DNA of 64,000 bases, from the NCBI RefSeq assembly GCF_043290135.1, contig NC_134709.1, forward strand, positions 66,814,556 to 66,878,555. The letters are read 5' to 3'. Position numbers and translations under genes: made by a program. A model generated the notes under the pieces. The model was not told where the DNA came from, ran no database searches, and saw nothing but the letters and a program-made list of their open reading frames with translations. Below, one piece after another: positions 43,200 through 53,975 of the stretch. The stretch's first letter is position 1; every line of letters begins with the position of its first letter. The stretch is from Rhipicephalus microplus. Its lineage: Eukaryota > Arthropoda > Arachnida > Ixodida > Ixodidae.

Positions 43200-45010
43200 C
43201 GAGTGCGGGCTAGTAACTTTTACAGCTCGACACTTAAAGCTCGCTGCTCAAACACTATAAGCGGTACACGAAACAAACTCAAAAGCATACGCAAGGTGAG
43301 CGTGAAGAACTGCCACAATTCTTACTTATGGCGTGAGCAGCGGGCTCCTTTCTAAATGTTACAGCGGCAGTCAGCGAAGTGGCCTTCATGCCGTCTGTGA
43401 CCACTAACTTCAAAGCAAGCTTGCGGTCGCCGCACGAGAGTCGCAAAGCGCGTGAATCACTAGATAAGCGCGCACCCCAACTAACAGGGCGACGACTTGT
43501 CGTGCGCCCCCAATTAACGCCCTTCGCGCCATCTCGCTACTGATGCCAAAACCCCGATGACGCTTCTGAGATCTGAGGACCACCGACTGTATATGATGTA
43601 CATAAATAGCCACCCGTTAGCAGCTGGGCAATGCACACTTTGTAGCCTAGTGGTTTCACGTGCGCGCTGCGGAACGATACGTCGTAATTTCGGCATTCGG
43701 TGACGGAACTTCTTCTTCGCAAAATAACAATGAATGCATCGCAGTGTCATAATCGTGGTGGAAATACGCCAGCGGAGTCACAATTGACCCTCGCGTTACA
43801 TACATTTATGTTAAAATAAAGTACATTTCGCCCTCAAAGAATCTTAAAGCATGATGGACCATTGTGCTGCTTCGATGACTGCAGATGTAAGGATGCTATG
43901 AGCGTTCCCTTTATAGCAGAGGGTAGGCCTGCGCGCAGCCACACTGGAGATTTTATTACCGCAATCATCATTGTTATGGTCATCATACCGCTCAGTCGTA
44001 AACTTGTCTATCTGAATTATAGGTCTGTTTCTCTATGGTGTAATAAAACACCACGCTGCTTCCGGTGCCTTACTGTAGGTCAACCTTAGCTTTCTTGCTA
44101 CAGTTTAACCCATTTTGCCTGGTTTTCCGCAACAAGCCGAGTAGTCACCGCTTGTCTTTAACTCATTTCTGTTATGAACTAAGTTACCTTTTTAATGTTG
44201 TCCTCACAAATCACTGCTTCATTAGACTAGCCCTAACGTACACTCGTGTGTATATCGCCATCACTAAAACATGCTGCACCATTTTATTATTTTCCCTTCA
44301 TGTATGCACTTCGCTTCTTTATTGAATCTCACTTTGCACTAAATAGTTTTCGTAAGGCAACCCAATATCGCTTTTAACAGCTAAGGCTCTCCCTTCGAAT
44401 TGTCACCATGCGTCCTTGCATGTTCCGTTTCTGCCCTCACGGGAATCACTCCCAGCCATTTTTTTTGTTGTTGTTGCTTTTGTTGCTGGTACCCAATCAC
44501 TCGTTGCTTCGTGATTGATTTTTCACTTAAGGATATTTCCAGCCACATCATTTACATGGCCAGCCATATAGCTACCATAAAGAGCCTCCTATTTAGTATT
44601 TTTAAATGTGAGTTCACGCCCTTCCCTTACAATACAGGCACACTTTTTCCAACCATCCGCTACCTGGCATAACCGTTACTTTTTTGTGAAACTACTTATC
44701 TCACCACGATACCGCTCCAGCGCCACCAAACGTCTACTGGTCATTAAGTAAAGCACAGTCGTTGCCTTCTTTTTAACACCATCTTGTATGAAGCATATAG
44801 TAAAAGGGGGGTAACGAAAATACTGTGGAAGGTAAGTAGCGTATAGTTGTGAATATGACGTTAGATACTTTCTAAATATCGGTTGGCAACGCAGGCACAT
44901 GGTGGCCGAAAATAAAGTGTCGCCTAAAATTCTGCTCAGACACTGCGCAATCTCTCGTTAGCAGCTCGTCAGCTCGGGAACATTTCTTTCTCGCGTGCAT
45001 CGTCATTCCG
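43200..45010. other. No recognised gene
   Basis: Frames up to 90 codons, none with a recognisable domain. The GC-rich part at 43350-43700 and the AT-rich part at 43900-44900 differ in composition, suggesting different origins. Confidence 0.4.
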
Positions 45011-45013
45011 AGT

Positions 45014-45211
45014 ATGCGCCTGCCTCGGATAGCGACAGCGTTATGGCGTCGTGCATCTGCTGTGCTACACTATGAAAATAGCAGCGGTGAAGACGCTGCG
45101 GTGCACTTATTGACTGCAGGTGAGCCCGTTCAAAGTGTTACGGAAGAGAGACGCCGTATCTACGAGGCTGTTGATGAAATATATTTCAAACCACCAGCAG
45201 TAGCGGCGTGA
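45014..45211 (+). other. Unrecognised 65-codon open frame
   Basis: The frame MRLPRIATALWRRASAVLHY...IYFKPPAVAA runs from an ATG to TGA with balanced composition. A donor-like GCAG, then GTGAGC, lies inside it at 45117-45126. I do not recognise it. It sits just upstream of the gypsy fragments and could be a TE leader. Confidence 0.3.
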
Positions 45212-45339
45212 CCGGTAGACCAGACACCGAGCAACCACTCTTCGTCCTCTTCGTCAGGCACACACGCGCATCGTCCCACAAAATGACACATGCATGTAGC
45301 ATAATCCCCGGTGGCAGAAGCGCCGTCTCGGCGCATCTA

Positions 45340-45470
45340 GACATCAACGTCAGCGGGAGAGTGGTAAGGCTTCAAGCGTGCCACATGTACGTTATCGGTG
45401 GTCGGTGAGGCAGTTGAAGGCGATGAGGCAGCAGGGGCAATTTTGTATGTCACAGGAGTAACCTCACGAT
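45340..45470 (-). pseudogene. Gypsy integrase C-terminal fragment
   Basis: The minus strand reads EVTPVTYKIAPAASSPSTA and DNVHVARLKPYHSPADVDV before a TAG near 45340. VARLKPY is the familiar end of gypsy polyproteins. It is oriented opposite to the RT fragment that adjoins it. Confidence 0.7.
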
Positions 45471-45705
45471 GGACTTGCCATTACAAGGGTTCAAGTGGTC
45501 AACATGCCTGTGCTACCTGGATGATGTCCTTGTATATTCGCCTACATTTGAGACACACTTACAGCTTTTGTCAGTGATTCTCTACATATTCCGCACTGCT
45601 GGCCTTCAACTGAACTCGCCGAAATGTCACTTCGGCCGCCAGCAGATTACGGTGTTGGGCCACCTTGTCGACGCATCAGGTGTGAAGCCTGACCCGGATA
45701 AACAC
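45466..45705 (+). pseudogene. Gypsy RT fragment with intact YLDD
   Basis: The plus strand reads LPLQGFKWSTCLCYLDDVLV, then AGLQLNSPKCHFGRQQITVL and GHLVDASGVKPDPDK, covering the RT catalytic block to the connection. The frame then continues into unrelated sequence after 45705, where a Gag fragment begins. Confidence 0.85.
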
Positions 45706-46265
45706 CTCCAGTGGTGTCAATCATTCAGGCAGTCGTTCGGCAGGAAATTGCTAACCTTGGTTTTCCTGTCGCCTGCTCCATCTCCTGTCCGGACTACAGA
45801 CCGATGCCAATAAATGCACCACTTCATGACCCATACTGTCTGCCTAGATCTCGCAATCCGACGGAATGGAGAACAGCAGACGACAAGCCAATCTGCTTCC
45901 GCTGTCACCGAGTTGGCCATGTCTCCCGCTACTGCCGCAGCACTTGGAAGTCCCCCTGTTGGAGCCAATTTTCTTCTTCTCCTCGGCCATACGTGGACCC
46001 CCGTCGGTGTTCGCCCAGCCGTGAGTATCCTGCTTTCGACGCACCTAACAGCCATTCTACCGCTCGTTCATCGTCATCGCAACGCCGCCGTTCTCCGTTG
46101 TCCCAACCCCGCCGCTATCCATCGCCGACTAACTATGGATATTCCCGGATGGAAAACTGGATTATGCAGCTCCTGGCGAAACACTGGCGAAACGCCACCA
46201 CAAAGAACATAAAGCCGCATAATGCAAGCTCTGAAATTCAATGTTTGGGCGCGTCCAAAGCTGTC
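45706..46265 (+). pseudogene. Gypsy Gag nucleocapsid fragment
   Basis: A 185-codon plus-strand frame contains SIIQAVVRQEIANLGFPVAC (a Gag C-terminal helix), the knuckle CFRCHRVGHVSRYC, and a long Ser/Arg/Pro-rich tail, ending at TGA at about 46266. It belongs to the same broad family as the Gag at 40361-41694 but is a different lineage by sequence. It follows RT instead of preceding it, so the locus is rearranged. Confidence 0.85.
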
Positions 46266-46269
46266 TGAT

Positions 46270-48600
46270 TGAAGAGTGTTCGATGGCGGCACCAGCCCTA
46301 CAAGTCCCACTCCTATAGTGACACTCGAAGCAAGAAGAGGCCCTTTCAGCTATTTGCAATGAGTAGTGCTATAGTACATGGCACCATAGCTAAGTGACGC
46401 TGGCTGTTTCTGGGTGTTCCCAGGCTTTTTCTTGGCGACACTAGATTGTTTCTACGTTTATTTGCAGCTCAGAGAGGTACAGGCGGAAACACCACTCGGG
46501 CGTGTCCATGTTGGCGAAGGCATTCTATCACTTCGGGGTCTTCCCGCCGTGGCCATTGCCTTTCCCGTTCCCTCGTGTTGTATGTACGCACCCGTGGTAT
46601 TAGCTTCGCCACGTCAGCTCGCAAGCACTTTTTTATTGTTGGAATAACTGTTCCCGTTTTAGTCGAAGCTGTATGTAGCGTTTAACTTCATTTATGTGGC
46701 GATCGATTCTCTATAGGTGGCACAATATCCTGTAGTCGACACCCATTTGTTTCATTTTTGGTGGGGCAGTGTTGAGCAGTGTCATATACTTAATTTCGGT
46801 GCCGAATTATCGTTTATAATGATGATAGACTTTTGTATGGCGTGAACGAGGTAGGATTTGATGCAATTATGTTTTTAGATGATGCAGTTATACGGGCCTT
46901 GAAACAGTTTTATAAGTAATCATCGAATGGCTGCGTTAAAACTGCCTTTTGTCTCTCGACTACCAAAACGCTTTGTAGAATCTGTTGAGGAATGAGCAGA
47001 GTTACAGAGATTCATCTGGCGCTTGAAGCGCAATCTCTTCTTGTCGAACCTATACTAACTTTGTGTCTGTCAATACCCCTTCGTAGCATGCTGATCCGCA
47101 CTAAGACAAGAAGCTTTCTCATTTCGCTAGTTCCGCGTATAATCAGGTGGCACTTTTATAAGTCTGCGCAATAATCAGGCGATATAACCACTGAGTTTTA
47201 ACTATTTCACGTAATTTCCCCGGAGAACATGAGTGTTACTATAGTCGCCCAAAGCCTTATACTAACTAGTAAATGGCTCGACTGCTTATTTTAGTGTCTC
47301 TGAAACTCAGTGGCATTATTTTAAAAAAGTGACGAAAGGAGACACAAATCAGACCATGACGGTCATTTTTTCGTGGCTTCTATTTTCATTTACATGAGAA
47401 TTGGTTCATGCATTAAAATCAAATTTTCAAAAACAGCACGGGGCCCAATCTGAAGTAATTTCAGGGATCTATTCAGACTTTAAATCAGTCGAGCAGCTTC
47501 TGCAATTTTCGTGGTCTCGCACAGCTGAAGTGTATTGTACGCTGGTACGTGCTAAAAAATATTGATCAATTAGGCAATGTTGAATGCGCAACACTTAGCT
47601 GTCAATTCATTCAAACACATGTTCCAGAGCTAAACCTAAAGGGGAAAACAACCGAATGGCTTCTCCCCCAGTCCGGACCTCCCTGGACCCCACCCCATCA
47701 CCTACGTCATTGCTAACAAGCATTAGTTTGCCTTCTTTTCGTACTTCACGTTAAAGCATTGCTTCGCAAATCCACCTGATCATTTTATAATCCTATATTT
47801 TTACAAGTAATCCTTTGTTTAGTTCGGTGCAACCGTTTATTATTATCGGTGGTGTTTCACATGTATCAAAGTTCTCTAGATTTTTTGTTCATTTGCTGGT
47901 TACCCTCCATGATTTCTATTTACCGTTTCATCAAACTCCTTTCTAAATTCCTTAGCTATAGGTCTGGTTAAAACAGCAGATACCTCCTAGAACAGAGCCA
48001 ATAACAAATGAGCGTCCGCAAGCCATACAATCTTTGCCAGATATACCGACAGATATCACGCATAAACCGCTGGCCTCACAGTGAACCTGGGAAGCGTGAT
48101 TCGACGCGAATACGACATCCAGTCACGGTATAGCAGCAACAGAGTTGGCAGATGCTGCCACAAGTTCTTTCTCCTGCATTCGCACTATACGAATAACGTA
48201 ATTCAAGACACCCACACAACAGGTCTAAACAGCTGAAGGAAGCACACACGCGTCGATAGGGTCTAGATATCATCCTGCTCGACTGCTGACACTAAGGCCG
48301 TGCAATGTAATTCCCGCCGTGGAGGCCAAGTTTCGATGGAAGCGATACGTTAAAGGCTCGTGTGCGCATTTAAGTGCAGACGGAAACACCCCCAGCCGCT
48401 CGAACTTTTGGCATTCCCTCACTACGCGGTCCCGCATAATCACATTCACTATCAAGTTAAAACTCCACAATAAATAACACGTTCCAACGCGGGCAAGTTA
48501 GGCTGAAAGAGTAACGTGCATCGAGGCACTCTAGGGCAAGCGCAACTCCATCATTTTTGCAAACTTCATACTGCTTGCCACCGGGTTGAGTTTACAAAAA
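46270..48600. other. No recognised gene; mostly AT-rich
   Basis: Short frames only. Nothing in 46300-48570 matches the repeat families listed here, and no clear exon was found. Confidence 0.4.
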
Positions 48601-48627
48601 GAAAAAGTACATCTTCGTAGTACTTAC

Positions 48628-48720
48628 ATAGAAGTAATAGTGATGTCCACCACGCTTTTGGTAATTGTGAACTAGGTTTAGAAAGTGCAGCGGCAAGTAA
48701 TCACGTTTCACCTCAGCCAT
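48628..48720 (-). CDS. Putative first coding exon, 31 codons, unknown protein
   Basis: On the minus strand an ATG in a reasonable context (AGAATGG) opens exactly 31 codons that end at a strong donor (TTCTAT, then GTAAGTAC). The peptide is MAEVKRDYLPLHFLNLVHNY followed by QKRGGHHYYFY. The frame is also open upstream, so it might instead be an internal exon with an acceptor near CTCTTGAG. No family is recognised. It could be the 5' exon of the same gene as the frames at 27.5 or 23.4 kb, but nothing shown here proves that. Confidence 0.4.
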
Positions 48721-48729
48721 TCTTAGCTT

Positions 48730-49480
48730 CCGTCTGCTCAAGAGTCTCCCGTGCGCAGTTCGAATGGACACCAAGGAGCGTACGTGTATGGCCGTGTGAA
48801 GTCGGCTACTCTGGAGTGATCAAAGCAGGAATGGTTTTTGATGGGTGCCGCATTTCTCTTGGCAACAAAGCCATCCACAATGAGATAATAATTTCCCGTT
48901 CTTTGAGATGATTCGGGATTCTTTCGCAAGCATCAGTTGCTCTTCGACAGCTTTACGCCCCAAGCGAGACGGAGCGGATGGCTCGTAAAATCACGTTGAC
49001 GACTGGCGGGATTGAAGCAGCCATTCGTCTCAAAAGGGATGATTCTTCAGGCTCTCTACTCTACCGTAGGTCTTCCTCGCATGCCTAATTTGCTGATGTC
49101 TGCCAGGCTTAATGCTGTCACTCGCGTCTTTTTTCCTCATTGTGAAGTGTGGCGCGCAAAAATAAATATTTGCTTCTTCTACTTCTTTTAGAGGCTAAGC
49201 TCCTTATGGCGTGTCTTGTGCATCCACCGAAGTCGTAGTGCGTAATTTATGGAACATACCCACATATCTATGGCACATACTCACCCTCGGGCGCATATCC
49301 GCATCTCCACATGTTACAAAAAAACGTAGCATGGCGTCGTTATGACGTTCTCGGTGTTAACAAAGCGCTGACAGCAGGAATGTGGTACCTACTCTCGTTT
49401 AGTCTTCGGATTGTTCACTGGAAGGCGGTACTTGTATATGATTAATATATGATAAAAAGGAGTGAGAACACGGTACTTGA
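48730..49480. other. No recognised gene; block shared with 590-615
   Basis: At 49195-49215 AGGCTAAGCTCCTTATGGCG resembles the block near 600. No coding signal was recognised. Confidence 0.4.
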
Positions 49481-49484
49481 TGTG

Positions 49485-49610
49485 TTCACTAGATGGATGG
49501 AGGGACGCACGAACGGGTGTACGCGTGGACGGGCGGATGCATGGACAGATTGACAGCCACTTTGCCCCACTCATCATCATTCATTCCGTGGATATGCAGC
49601 CATTTTTCTC
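49485..49610 (-). repeat. GTCC-type dispersed repeat, minus strand
   Basis: Read on the minus strand, the core (GCATATCCACGGAATGAATG, then GAGTGGGGCAAAGTGGC) precedes degenerate GTCC units, as in the copies near 4200 and 7530. Confidence 0.7.
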
Positions 49611-50190
49611 ATTCGTCGCAGTTTTAAAGGTATGTAGTGACCATGGAGATGGCGTCAACATTCAAAGCCGCACTTCTGCGTGGTCTTCCTTTTCCTCTCC
49701 TTTTACTGTGATCCGGCGTTCGCTCACGCCTCCTTTCGGCGAGATTCTATCGGGAAACCGGGATATTCATAAGGAAAGTATAAATATATATATAATAACA
49801 TTGTACTTTCTTTGGGCAAGCAACTACCATTGAAAGCACCGTAACAAGTGGTTTCTTGTTTAGAAATCAAACTCATAAATGTTCCTTGTCTTGCTGGTTT
49901 TTCATGATGTTGGAAGCGTCAATGAAACTGCATTTCTTTATTAATGGTGCATATTTATGTCCACTATAAGATTGATTGGTTCCTCAGTGATGACGTAATT
50001 ACTATAACTTTGCTTTCATAATACAGTAAAAAGAATAGGTCCTCATCCCCTGACGAAGGGAGGACCCCCCCCCCCCGAAACTGTTGGGAAATAAATATCA
50101 TTATCCTTGTTCACAACGCTTCCGTTGTGTCATATCCCATACCTTCGCGAAGACTAACGGGCCCATTGAATTATTACTCTCAGTATATAT
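49611..50190. other. No recognised gene
   Basis: Short frames and a 10-base C tract near 50072. No listed repeat family is evident. Confidence 0.4.
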
Positions 50191-50430
50191 TGATTGATTG
50201 ATATGTGGGGTTTAACGTCCCAAAACCACAATACTATTGTGAAAGACGCCATAGTGTAGGGCTCCGGAAATTTCGACCACCTGGGTTTCTTTAACGTGCA
50301 CGAAAGTTTGAGCACACGGGCGTGCAATATTTCCGCCTCTATTGCAAATGCAGCCGCCGCAGCCGGGATTCGATACCGCGACCTGCGAATCAGCAGCCGA
50401 GTACCTTAGCCACTAGACCACCGCGGCGGG
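50191..50430 (-). mobile_element. Family A SINE, complete
   Basis: This is the best-preserved copy. On the minus strand it starts GCCGCGGTGGTCTAGTGGC (A box/D arm), has the B box in GGTCGCGGTATCGAATCCC, then the body, and ends CCCCACATATCAATCAATCA. The ATCA tail is the type shared with CR1/L2-like LINE 3' ends in this window. Confidence 0.9.
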
Positions 50431-50509
50431 GCCAAGCTGGTTTATCGTCTCGTGACAAACGGCTGTAATCGACACATGTATTAAACAATATTGCCTGGCA
50501 TTTGAAAAT

Positions 50510-50615
50510 TACCTTAAAAGAACCCAAGGTGGTCGAAATTTCCGCAGCCCCCCACTGGGGCGTCTCTCATATTCATATGGTGCCTTTGGGACGTCAAAGC
50601 CCGCATATCATCATC
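50510..50615 (+). mobile_element. Family A SINE, 3' half
   Basis: The plus strand runs AAAAGAACCCAAGGTGGTCG to GGGACGTCAAAGCCCGCATA and ends in ATCATCATC. The tRNA-like head is missing. Confidence 0.75.
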
Positions 50616-50683
50616 ACTGAAAATCACGGGGAAAAACGTCATCATCCCAAGCACTTGATGGTTCAATACAGAACAATTTTATA

Positions 50684-50902
50684 ATAATATCTAGGGTGTT
50701 ATGTCCCAAAAGCAAAATATGATTATGAGAGATGCCATAGTGAAGAGCTCCAGAAACTTGGACCATCTCGTGTTAACATGCACTCACACGGCACGTACAC
50801 CGAGATTCTACAATTTCACCGACATCAAAATGCGACCGCCACGGCTGGCATCGCACTCGTGACCTTCGGACCAGCACACGAGCACCTTGACCACTGCTCT
50901 TC
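50684..50902 (-). mobile_element. Family A SINE, diverged
   Basis: The minus strand shows the head remnant GTGGTCAAGGTGCTCG, B-box GGTCACGAGTGCGATGCC and body blocks through GGCATCTCTCATAATCATAT. It is more diverged than the copy at 50191. Confidence 0.7.
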
Positions 50903-51780
50903 CTGAAGAATTTCGTAGACACTTCCCCCTTCTTGCAATTCGGATACATACCGATGTTCATTGCACCGGCCTCAGAAAAGCTGCGTCCAGATAAACTTGG
51001 AATGACTGCATTTTTGTATCGAGTTAACCATGAAGTGTAAATACCAGCGCAAAAAAAGCTGTAGTTAGCAACTACTGTTGTGAAGTTTGTTCGTGTCTTC
51101 AATAAAAAAACAAACTTCAGTCATTCGCCGCAGACTTTTCAGCAATACCCAACAAAGTTATTACACCAACGAACCAAACAGCCACTGATGTGTCCTCTCG
51201 TAAGAGTGCATTTGCTGTTTTTCCACGTTGTTCTCTATTGCAACATAATGAATGGGTGTACGAAGTATGACTGCGAGTCACATGGCGTCTGAGTAACATG
51301 ATGTCGCCATGTGAAGTCGTCGTGACATCGCAGATAGCCAGAAATCGTTACGTCAGTGGCTTTACAATAGTGACTTGACAATATCACGCCGCGAGATGAC
51401 GTTCTCGCTTGGTAAGTGAAAGCAGGGCTGATTACGCGGAATGTGCGAAACCATGCGAGATGCACAAAGCTTATGACTTCTTAAATACAAGGCCTTCGTT
51501 AGAATTCGTCAAGTGTCTCAACTTTCAGACTTTCTGACAAGCTTACCAGGATAACGAAGTCCGATCTTTACACTAGGCACGTAATTTGAATTTCTTACGT
51601 GAGGCTGTGGTCCGCAAGGGCAACACAAAAAGAAAATTCCAGAAGTGTTCGTAGAAAAGCAACATGGCCGAAAAACTGAAACTTCTTCACTGCGACCCGA
51701 TCGCAATGAGACTGGTGGGATCGGAACGGTTGCTAGATTTCACAGCATAACCTGCTTTAAGTAGAGGAAGGATGCATGGG
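50903..51780. other. No recognised gene
   Basis: Frames up to about 75 codons on both strands, none recognised. Confidence 0.4.
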
Positions 51781-51782
51781 TG

Positions 51783-51840
51783 TCTGTCAGCCAGACAGAC
51801 AAAGAACTTTATTGGGTCCTGAGAAGCACTGCTCCTTTAA
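51783..51840 (-). mobile_element. Extreme 3' end of a LINE
   Basis: The minus strand reads CAGGACCCAATAAAGTTC followed by TTTGTCTGTCTGG, an AATAAA-bearing 3' end with a GTCT tail. The copy is truncated to a few tens of bases. Confidence 0.5.
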
Positions 51841-52033
51841 AGCAGCGTCAACTTTAACTATTAAATAAAAATCCCACATGATAGAAACCGCAATCATGTC
51901 GTTGGGGGTCATTCGTGGACATAAAAGTAGAATCAGTGGCAAAATTCAAATGTTATAATGAGGCTCAGCTGCAATGCAGTCATGCGGATAAACAGAACCT
52001 TAAAAGAAATGGTTTTCACCTTATCTTTCCGTA

Positions 52034-52528
52034 ATGCAAACTCACGAAGTGAAGCTAAATACGAGATTCCAAGCACTGAACTTGGCATTGACTAAGCTTC
52101 GGCTCAAAAAAAAAGTAATTTCGTCAACTGGAGGGGGAAAGAAACTTGTAACCGATATGTCTCATGTATTCTTCAAACTAAAGGAAACTCGAAATTCAAC
52201 AAGCCATTTCGCCTTCTCATCTGCGTGTGCGGACGCTGACAAATGGCGCGACAATATGTTTGGTCCGGAGGTATTACTAACTAAACAGATCACTATATTC
52301 TGGTCCCCATTGATGCCCAGAACTGGCTCCCACAATTCCTGCCAAAATTGGCTGCGAGTACGATGTCGCCGCAGGAAACGGACAACCGCGAAAACCAATA
52401 ACATTGTACAGGCGTCTGCACCAGCATATTCACTTTCACGAGAAATAAATATGAAAGAATACACATTTTGTCATGAAGATAGACACTCTGGGCACATCCG
52501 TAGGACCACTTCAAGAACCTTTAAATGA
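52034..52528 (+). other. Unrecognised 164-codon open frame
   Basis: The frame starts MQTHEVKLNTRFQALNLALT and ends ...RRTTSRTFK. It contains FKLKETRNSTSHFAFSSACA and two short His/Cys-bearing stretches but no motif I recognise. An almost equally long minus-strand frame (52464-52162) overlaps, so neither is clearly coding. Flanks are not obviously repetitive. Confidence 0.25.
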
Positions 52529-53018
52529 AGCATGATGGTTCACCTTGTCCTTGTGGCCTTGTTTATTTCAGACATGCAGCTGTCCGACTAGAGTTTGAGA
52601 TGCCTTACTCGCTCCCTCCCTTCTTTGGTAGTTGAGCACGCACGTAATAATATTCGGTGTCAGGCTATGGCTAAATGTCGTCAGTATTATTAAGGCGCTG
52701 CATTATACGTGACCGAGGAATGAATCTATGGAAAAACTACTGCTCTACTCACCAATGACGACACGTTTCAGCAGTACGGTTTGCTAAGATTATTCATCCG
52801 CCTTATTGGACAGTACTTGGTGAGTGCTTCTCCGAAAAAACGAGTGGGTGCTCGTAATAAGATGACGGGCTACGTGAATCCAACTGGACGAAAGAAGAGT
52901 ATTCCCTTCTCATCGTTGTTCATTGATGGGTTTTATCTCACCCTATAGTAGCTACTGGCCGCATTGAGTCACGCTCTTCCGTTTAAATGTAATATGTATA
53001 CCCTACAAAGAGCACGCA

Positions 53019-53170
53019 GGCATGGCCACCGCCGTAGCTGCGTGGTTTAGCATCAGACGCATCGTTCGAAGATCACAAGTTCGGTCCCTGACAGTGGCAA
53101 GTTATATTTTCATGCGCTTTCCTTTATTCACAATTCCAGTACTAATACTACTAACAACATACCCTATACT
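53019..53170 (+). mobile_element. tRNA-like SINE related to the composite-repeat core
   Basis: GCCACCGCCGTAGCTGCGTG and CGTTCGAAGATCACAAGTTC resemble the tRNA-like core at 18271, and the next block GGCAAGTTATATTTTCATGC matches the start of the composite 3' half. The 5' half is absent, so the tRNA core plus 3' body can occur on its own. Confidence 0.6.
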
Positions 53171-53203
53171 TATCTTGTTATCCTTGTATTTTAGTTGGTG
53201 GTG

Positions 53204-53367
53204 GGCAGGGGCGCGAGCAAGGTGTCTAATATGCGCTCGAAGCACCTTCATAGTATTGTGCATTGTGGTCAGATGATCTTTGACGATTGCGATGGTCTCC
53301 ACTGTGGATGTGCAGCGCGGTAGTTCAAGACAAACTCCAAGTGACTGGTCCTGGGCTCTGAGGCCTG
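53204..53367 (-). mobile_element. LINE-B fragment, inverted 5' segment
   Basis: On the minus strand it reads CLELPRCTSTVETIAIVKDH then KVLRAHIRHLARAPAHH and stops at 53204. The same stretch at 42.45-42.6 kb in LINE-B continues with LTSLPED. Here the continuation (AHHLAPLPEDGPS) is found on the opposite strand, immediately to the right. Confidence 0.85.
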
Positions 53368-53975
53368 GCTCACCACCTCGCTCCGCTTCCAGAAGACGGA
53401 CCGAGCGTCTCCTTCTGTAGGAGAATATTGAGGTACCGTGAGCACCTTCCAGCAGGACACACTCCTCCGGAACGTATCCTGACACACCATAAGTGTTTCG
53501 TCCCTTCAAACCTACGCTTGACAGCGCCAGGAATTAGCAAGACAGCGCATCTCCAAATCTACGTCAGCTTTGAAGCAGCTGACTCCACTTATATGCTGCG
53601 CGAAGAATACAAACACTGCATTCTGCTTTACACAGATGGTCGACAAATGTTGGGGGATCTGCAGGAGCAGTGATCTTCCCAGCAAAAGCCGAAACCATCC
53701 AATTTCGAACGTCCCACAAAACAACATCGACAGCTGCAGAGCTCGCGGCACACAGCTGCGCACTCTGCAGGATTGATCGAGAAGCACCTCTAAAATTGTG
53801 CATTTTCTCTGATTCGAAACCAGCTCTGCAATGTATTTGAACTGCGCTACGTCGTTAATTTTGAGACCAATCGATGCTGGAAACACGTCCTCTTGTAGCA
53901 ACAAGTAGTAGAGAAAAGACATGATGTAACTTTTCAATTATTACCAGGCATCTGCGGCATGATCAATGACGAGCA
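53368..53975 (+). mobile_element. LINE-B fragment, forward 3' segment (RNase H)
   Basis: The plus strand reads AHHLAPLPEDGPS, LRYREHLPAGHTPPER, LRLTAPGISKTAHLQIY, then RNase H (LLYTDGRQM, STAAELAAHS, FSDSKPALQCI) and GICGMINDEH near 53970. It includes stops. It collinearly matches LINE-B across the gypsy insertion site, which confirms that site as an insertion. It ends where another LINE begins. Confidence 0.88.

Noticed and set aside
52034..52528. Confident 164-codon gene
   Set aside because: There is no motif, and a nearly equal antisense frame overlaps; kept only as a low-confidence open frame.
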